10,636 nucleotides of DNA from CAXCDZ01 sp963981525 (GTDB taxonomy: Bacteria; Patescibacteriota; Microgenomatia; UBA1400; UBA12108). Location of the stretch: the NCBI GenBank assembly GCA_963981525.1, contig CAXCDZ010000027.1, positions 1-10,636 of the forward strand. Reading direction: 5' to 3'. Of this stretch, positions 6,704 to 10,636 are shown in pieces (within the stretch, counting starts at the first letter, position 1; each line of letters starts with the position of its first letter). The notes under the pieces are model-generated. The model was given only the letters and a program-made list of their open reading frames with translations, was not told the origin of the DNA and did no database searches. Made by a program: the position numbers and the translations under genes.

Positions 6704-8507
6704 TCTAAAAAATAGAATCAAAGCCGTTAAAAAAGAACACGCTAAACGAATGCGTCGAATTAAGAAGAAAAAAGCCCAGAAGCTACTTGAGAAAAAGGCT
6801 GTCCAGTTTAATTTTGGACAGCAAGATCAGGTTGACCTTATCTCATACTCAGGACTCGCAGAAGAATCAGCTTACTTACAAATTGGAGATAGGTATGTGA
6901 GGACACTATTTATTTCCAGCTATCCGTATGTAGCTTCGGTGGGATGGCTGAACATGCTGATTAACTTTAACCACAACATCGATATCTCTCATCATATTGA
7001 GCAGATTAACCCATTACTGGCTCTGCCCAAACTCAACCGCAAGATTACTGAGCTTGAGTCAACCAAACGCACCATGCAAAAACAAGGTAAGGTGATTGGT
7101 TCTGAGATTACCGATCCATTGGAGTCAGCAATTGAGCTTAAGGATAAGATCCAACGAGGGCAAGAGAAGTTGTTCCAAGTCTCAATTTACATGACCATTA
7201 CCGCTGACACTCTGGCTGACTTAAATAAAATCACTACCATTCTGGAAACAGTGATGTCTACTAGACTCTTTTATATCAAGACTGCAACTTTCCGGCAACT
7301 AGAGGGCTTACAAACTACTTTGCCACGAGGTGAGAATAAGCTAGGACAGAATAGAAACCTGGATAGTTCTAGTGCAGCACTTACCTTTCCTTTTGTCTCA
7401 TCTGAGCTGGTACAAGAATCAGGAATTCTATATGGAATTAACAAATCCAATAACTCACTAGTGATTGTGGATAGATTCTCGCTAAACAATGCTAACGCCA
7501 TCATTTTTGCTCAATCTGGAAGTGGTAAGAGCTATACCGCTAAGGTTGAGATTCTCAGACAACTTATGCAGGGCACGCGAGTAATTGTGATTGATCCTGA
7601 GAGGGAGTACAAGCAACTGACTAAATCAGTTAAGGGTACCTACATCAGACTTTCTGCAACCTCCAAGGAGAAGATTAATCCTTTTGATTTTTCTCTCAAG
7701 TCATACAACGGCAAGAATAACCTGGCTGAGCATATCCAAGATCTAACTGAGATTATCTCTCTCCTGGTTGGATCACTTAATTCTGAGGAGAGGGCAGTAG
7801 TGGATAAAGCCTTAATTGAGACTTACAAGAAAATTGGGATTACGATGCGAAGAAAACGATTTGCCAAAGATCAAAAGTTTCCACTCCTTAAGGACTTCTA
7901 CAAAACTCTAAAAAAGATGAAACAAAAGGATCTTTGTGACAGATTAGAGAGATTTGTGACTGGTTCACTCTCTACCGTGTTTGATGGGCAGACTAATGTG
8001 AACTTGGATAATCGACTAGTGGTGTTTGATATCAAGGATCTAGACGACTCACTCAGACAGATTATGATCTTAGCTACGGCTAACTTTGTCCATTCACAAG
8101 TCAAAGCTGACCCACAGAAGCGTATTCTAGTGATCGATGAGGCTTGGATCCTCCTCCAACATGAGGAGAGTGCACGGTTTCTGGCAGGACTAGTTAGAAG
8201 AGCTCGCAAACACTACCTAGGTGTGACTCTGATCTCTCAGCAAGCTAATGACTTTCTCAACCAAGAATACGGTCGAGCAATTGCCTCACAGTCATCACTA
8301 CGTATTTTAATGAGACAAGATACTACTACGATTAAAAAAGTAGCTGGAGAGTTTAATTTGAGTGAATATGAGCAACGATATCTACTGACCTGCGATAAGG
8401 GTGAAGGGTTAATCATTGCTGACCAGAACCATGTGGCACTCAAGGTAGTTGCGAGTGAAAAAGAACATCCACTCCTAACCACTGATCCCAGAGAGATTTA
8501 TCAATAG
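6696..8507 (+). CDS. virB4: VirB4 ATPase of a type IV secretion system
   Basis: The product is 603 residues. A very basic N-terminus (about 1-35) leads to a VirB4-type N-terminal domain (about 40-240), then a RecA-like ATPase domain. Walker A is AQSGSGKS at 272-279 and Walker B is RILVIDEAW at 476-484, with the acidic pair D481 E482. A later LISQQAND segment and SSLRILMRQD fit the usual VirB4 C-terminal half. VirB4 proteins hydrolyse ATP at the inner membrane to drive pilus assembly and transfer, and are the most conserved T4SS component. The length is shorter than many VirB4 proteins (about 800), consistent with part of the N-terminal region lying in the separate TraC-like gene just upstream. 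The start has AGGA about seven bases before ATG and overlaps the previous gene by 8 bases. All motifs look intact. Confidence 0.93.
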   Translation: MFNLKNRIKAVKKEHAKRMRRIKKKKAQKLLEKKAVQFNFGQQDQVDLISYSGLAEESAYLQIGDRYVRTLFISSYPYVASVGWLNMLINFNHNIDISHHIEQINPLLALPKLNRKITELESTKRTMQKQGKVIGSEITDPLESAIELKDKIQRGQEKLFQVSIYMTITADTLADLNKITTILETVMSTRLFYIKTATFRQLEGLQTTLPRGENKLGQNRNLDSSSAALTFPFVSSELVQESGILYGINKSNNSLVIVDRFSLNNANAIIFAQSGSGKSYTAKVEILRQLMQGTRVIVIDPEREYKQLTKSVKGTYIRLSATSKEKINPFDFSLKSYNGKNNLAEHIQDLTEIISLLVGSLNSEERAVVDKALIETYKKIGITMRRKRFAKDQKFPLLKDFYKTLKKMKQKDLCDRLERFVTGSLSTVFDGQTNVNLDNRLVVFDIKDLDDSLRQIMILATANFVHSQVKADPQKRILVIDEAWILLQHEESARFLAGLVRRARKHYLGVTLISQQANDFLNQEYGRAIASQSSLRILMRQDTTTIKKVAGEFNLSEYEQRYLLTCDKGEGLIIADQNHVALKVVASEKEHPLLTTDPREIYQ

Positions 8508-8510
8508 CTC

Positions 8511-9113
8511 ATGAATATTTACGCCAAAGTTGCCACGATATTTTCTTTTAGAAAAGAATTGAAATTGGTCTTCCTGGCATTTTTGGTAGTAATCATGCTC
8601 CCAGTGATTGCCGTTTTTATCCTGGCTCACACTGGTATTAATGTGGTGTCTGATGCTTTGGTGGGAGTAGATAGTGAAACCAAGAATATTCAAATCTTAG
8701 ATCCTGCTACTGGCGAAGTGGTAAATGAGATTGATCCGACCATTGCTTGGCCTGTGCAAGGTGTAATTACTCTTGAGTTTGCTCAGTCTAGTAAATATCA
8801 GGTATTCCACACTGGAATTGATATCGCCAACACTCTTGGAACCCCAATTACTCCGTTTATGCAGGGAGAGGTTGTCTATGCCGGAGAGATCTTCTGGGGA
8901 TATGGCAAACACATCATTATTGATCATGGAGATAACATCAGATCAATATATGCTCACTTAGATAAAATCTTTGTCTTTGAAGGGCAGAAGGTCAATATTG
9001 GTGATGAGATTGGGAGAATGGGCTCAACTGGCTGGTCTACAGGATCACATCTTCACTTTGAATCCAGAATTTATGGGATACCGGTGAATCCGAGAGTGTT
9101 CTTGGGAGAATAA
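8511..9113 (+). CDS. Membrane-anchored M23 (LytM-type) peptidoglycan endopeptidase
   Basis: The product is 200 residues. One hydrophobic segment at about 18-41 anchors it, followed by a linker and an M23 domain from about 82. The zinc site is complete: H100 and D104 in FHTGIDIA and H182 in HLHFE, with H149 (YAHLDK) and H180 as the expected catalytic histidines. M23 enzymes cut peptide cross-bridges of peptidoglycan. It begins three bases after the VirB4 stop, so it is probably co-transcribed and does the wall-opening job that VirB1-type lytic transglycosylases do in other T4SS. It is short, with only the anchor and the catalytic domain. Housekeeping wall remodelling is an alternative, but position favours a T4SS role. 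Confidence 0.9.
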   Translation: MNIYAKVATIFSFRKELKLVFLAFLVVIMLPVIAVFILAHTGINVVSDALVGVDSETKNIQILDPATGEVVNEIDPTIAWPVQGVITLEFAQSSKYQVFHTGIDIANTLGTPITPFMQGEVVYAGEIFWGYGKHIIIDHGDNIRSIYAHLDKIFVFEGQKVNIGDEIGRMGSTGWSTGSHLHFESRIYGIPVNPRVFLGE

Positions 9114-9127
9114 AGATCATTTATAAT
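9099..9127 (+). promoter_or_regulatory. Promoter for the HEPN-candidate gene, probably leaderless
   Basis: TATAAT (9122-9127) is a perfect -10 element exactly six bases before ATG 9134. TTCTTG (9099-9104) lies 17 bases upstream as a partial -35 element, inside the end of the M23 gene. No Shine-Dalgarno sequence is present, so a leaderless mRNA is likely. Confidence 0.6.
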
Positions 9128-9133
9128 AAACAT

Positions 9134-10117
9134 ATGAAACATATTATCAAAGTCACATTAGAAACCACAAAATCAAATATAAATATTCCAGAGGGTAGAA
9201 TTGGACGGTGGTTTTTTAAATGGGAAAATAACAAGATCACAGCTTTTGCACTTTCTTACTACAAGTCGATGCAAATTTCCGATCCTTTTGAATTAGTAAG
9301 AGGCACAAGCAAGTTAAATCTAGGGCTACTAATCGACTGCCTTACTATTGCTGCAAACCAAGATATAAATACTTCAATAGATATAACTACTGAGCCTATT
9401 ATTAACGTTTTAAAGCCTAATAAAAACGCTAAAATCAATAGTGTTAAAAATGCAATTAGATTTTCTCGCACAAGTAAAAATATTTGCAGAGCAAGTTCAA
9501 TGAGCAGCAATCTTATTGATGAATCAATTACTATAACTTTTTCAAAAGAAGAACTTGGAATTATTAAAATGTTAGTTAAAAATTTCCAGAAGGTAAAAAT
9601 AACAAACTCGGATCTAAAACTTATGAACTATTGGAGAAAAGGTGTGGAATTGGATAGATTAACATTTACGGATGAGAGCTATTTAGCATTTTATAAAATA
9701 ATTGAGTATTTTATAAGTAAATCATCTTTATCCAACAGTTTTTGTGGGAAAATCATAAAACAAATTTCAAGTGTCTTACCTCTAAACTTAATACAAAAAA
9801 ATATTGATAGCAATGCCCTTCAAGGAGCCAAAAGATTCGCTGATGGAGCCAATCTTACAAAATTTAATGACGATAATTTAAAGTTGATTTCTGAATTTAT
9901 ACACATGAGAAATAACTGGGATGTCGCTCATATGAGAATGAAGCCTCTTCCAGAAGACAGATCTAGTAAATTATATTACTCTCATATAGAAAATGCTTGG
10001 GACTATCATAGTCACATATGTCAAATAACGAGGCTTGTTATTTTGAAGAATATGAATTTTGGTGGACTGATGTTAAAGGGAGATGGAGGATTGCTTAAAC
10101 TAACAACAGCTAAATAA
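9134..10117 (+). CDS. Uncharacterised protein with a candidate ApeA-like HEPN domain
   Basis: The product is 327 residues, with no signal peptide or membrane segment. The first 140 residues look mixed alpha/beta and I do not recognise them. The C-terminal half is mostly helical: LTFTDESYLAFYKIIEYF (about 175-192), then RNNWDVAH with R259 and H266, an R-x6-H arrangement that fits the catalytic motif of HEPN ribonucleases, then a long helix with HSHICQITRLVIL. The YKIIEYF and RNxWDxAH pair resembles what I recall of ApeA-like HEPN proteins, many of which belong to defence or toxin systems. The gene is markedly A+T-rich (15 of 60 G+C at 9361-9420) and Lys/Asn/Ile-rich compared with the T4SS genes, hinting at separate origin. 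It is followed after 23 bases by an XRE regulator. RNase activity is inferred, not shown. Confidence 0.6.
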   Translation: MKHIIKVTLETTKSNINIPEGRIGRWFFKWENNKITAFALSYYKSMQISDPFELVRGTSKLNLGLLIDCLTIAANQDINTSIDITTEPIINVLKPNKNAKINSVKNAIRFSRTSKNICRASSMSSNLIDESITITFSKEELGIIKMLVKNFQKVKITNSDLKLMNYWRKGVELDRLTFTDESYLAFYKIIEYFISKSSLSNSFCGKIIKQISSVLPLNLIQKNIDSNALQGAKRFADGANLTKFNDDNLKLISEFIHMRNNWDVAHMRMKPLPEDRSSKLYYSHIENAWDYHSHICQITRLVILKNMNFGGLMLKGDGGLLKLTTAK

Positions 10118-10128
10118 CAATAAAAATG

Positions 10129-10134
10129 TATAAT
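10129..10134 (+). promoter_or_regulatory. -10 element fixing the start of the XRE regulator
   Basis: TATAAT ends six bases before ATG 10141, the same arrangement as at 9122-9134. It would lie inside the coding sequence if the upstream ATG at 10126 were used, which argues for the later start. No clear -35 element is visible. Confidence 0.5.
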
Positions 10135-10140
10135 CAATTT

Positions 10141-10347
10141 ATGGGTTCACAAAAACAGTTTGGAAAAAACATCAAAATAGCTCGCAGTAAAATTGGTCTT
10201 ACCCAGCAACAAGTTGCTGACAAAGCAAAGATGCATGTTAACTACTATGCTCGTATTGAGCGTGGGGGAGAAAATCCTTCATACGAGGCACTGGAAAAAA
10301 TAGTCAAAGCACTTGGGATTAAATCTTCTGAAGTCTTGCCGTTCTAA
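10141..10347 (+). CDS. Small XRE-family helix-turn-helix regulator
   Basis: The product is 68 residues, almost entirely one HTH domain of the Cro/CI (XRE) type: FGKNIKIARSKIGLTQQQVADKA contains the first helices and the turn, then YYARIERGGENPSYEALEKIVKALGI is the usual recognition and following helices. There is no second domain, as in small antitoxins, Cro-like repressors and restriction-modification controllers. The start at 10141 is preferred over 10126 because TATAAT with N6 spacing precedes it. It lies 23 bases after the HEPN-candidate gene in the same direction, so it could regulate that gene or act with it. Its stop directly abuts the stop of the convergent minus-strand gene. Confidence 0.85.
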   Translation: MGSQKQFGKNIKIARSKIGLTQQQVADKAKMHVNYYARIERGGENPSYEALEKIVKALGIKSSEVLPF

Positions 10348-10557
10348 CTAATCGTTCCTGGTAACTTTTCCATCATCAGAAACTTCTATTTTCCCTGATT
10401 TCATATCGTCATCAATTCTATCTACTACCATGCCAGCCATTGTCTTCATGCCTTCAATAGCTTTGATAGCATTCTCACGAGTAGCATTAGTTGGATCTGA
10501 TTCTTCAAGCATTTTTAATACTTCTTGGATTTTTGCTTCTGTTGGTTGTTTTGTCAT
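10348..10557 (-). CDS. Small acidic/charged protein of unknown function
   Basis: The product is 69 residues from ATG 10557: helical and charged, with MTKQPTEAKIQEVLKMLEES, then TRENAIKAIEGM and a C-terminal part rich in Asp and Lys (VVDRIDDDMKSGKIEV). No signal or membrane segment is present and I do not recognise a family. An in-frame ATG at 10590 would add 11 residues (MIDYHYQRREN), but GAAGGG five bases before 10557, the same signal as at the pilin gene, supports the shorter form. The TAG stop directly abuts the XRE gene's TAA with no terminator between, so convergent transcription would overlap. An inverted repeat and promoter-like sequence lie upstream at 10571-10617. Confidence 0.65.
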   Translation of the reverse strand: MTKQPTEAKIQEVLKMLEESDPTNATRENAIKAIEGMKTMAGMVVDRIDDDMKSGKIEVSDDGKVTRND

Positions 10558-10562
10558 ATTTT

Positions 10563-10568
10563 CCCTTC
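10563..10568 (-). promoter_or_regulatory. Ribosome binding site of the small minus-strand gene
   Basis: On the minus strand GAAGGG lies five bases before ATG 10557, matching the pilin gene's signal in sequence and spacing. Confidence 0.55.
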
Positions 10569-10570
10569 GT

Positions 10571-10589
10571 TGATAGTGGTAGTCTATCA
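10571..10589. promoter_or_regulatory. Inverted repeat, candidate operator
   Basis: TGATAG and CTATCA are perfect 6-base inverted arms separated by 7 bases. The site overlaps a -10-like TATGAT (minus strand, plus 10586-10591) ahead of the small minus-strand gene, where a repressor would block transcription. A TTGAAA (plus 10612-10617) lies 20 bases upstream of that -10, a longer spacing than usual. The nearby XRE protein is a natural candidate binder, but no second copy was found at its own promoter. Confidence 0.4.
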
Positions 10590-10636
10590 TAATTTATATA
10601 AACCTCTCGAGTTTCAAAAAATTAAACATATCCACG

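Noticed and set aside
6083..8507. TraC-like and VirB4 genes as one frameshifted VirB4
   Set aside because: The first has a consensus Shine-Dalgarno site, VirB4 has its own N-terminal domain, and a separate TraC-like gene is normal in such clusters.
10126..10140. ATG 10126 as start of the XRE gene
   Set aside because: The five extra codons contain the TATAAT that best explains transcription, and the HTH family begins near residue 5 from ATG 10141.
10558..10590. ATG 10590 as start of the small minus-strand gene
   Set aside because: The 11 added residues overlap a palindrome and a -10-like element, and GAAGGG is placed correctly for ATG 10557. It is not excluded.

Overview
The window looks like a chromosomal segment of a Candidate Phyla Radiation (Patescibacteria) bacterium. 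The inference rests on gene content: a minimal type IV secretion (T4SS) cluster in the order seen in that group (two-TM pilin, VirB6/TrbL-like protein, PrgI-family protein, TraC-like protein, VirB4 ATPase, membrane-anchored M23 peptidase), a large envelope protein with a peptidase S74 domain and a Pro/Thr/Ser-rich tail, and a small anchored protein that I recall as a recurrent Patescibacteria family. The standard genetic code fits, with TAA, TGA and TAG all used as stops. No RNA gene, CRISPR array or insertion sequence was seen.

Layout. Positions 1-501 (minus) hold the 5' part of a secreted protein that runs off the left edge. It is divergent from an S74-domain fibre or adhesin-like protein (608-3316), which is followed by a small anchored protein (3340-3795). 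A near-consensus promoter (3801-3828) and a leader containing a terminator-like hairpin (3867-3897) precede the T4SS cluster, which is tightly packed from 3942 to 9113. After a 20-nt gap come an A+T-rich gene with an ApeA-like HEPN candidate domain (9134-10117) and a small XRE-type regulator (10141-10347). A small minus-strand gene (10348-10557) meets the regulator stop codon to stop codon.

How the parts may work together. The T4SS genes encode an inner-membrane channel (VirB6-like, PrgI-like), its energising ATPase (VirB4), a pilin and a wall hydrolase that could open the peptidoglycan. No relaxase, VirD4 coupling ATPase or VirB7/8/9/10 core-complex gene lies here, so export versus DNA uptake cannot be decided. 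The S74 protein and the small anchored proteins next door are plausible surface partners, possibly for attachment. The HEPN and XRE genes look like a separate accessory module.

Two start-site patterns recur and were used to choose starts. Four genes (501 minus, 608, 9134, 10141) have a -10-like hexamer exactly six bases before ATG, as expected for leaderless mRNAs. Two genes (3942 and 10557 minus) have GAAGGG exactly five bases before ATG. The most interesting points are the pilin/VirB6 N-terminal paralogy, the terminator-like hairpin in the T4SS leader, the mosaic S74 protein with in-frame DNA repeats, and the HEPN-XRE module with a nearby palindrome.
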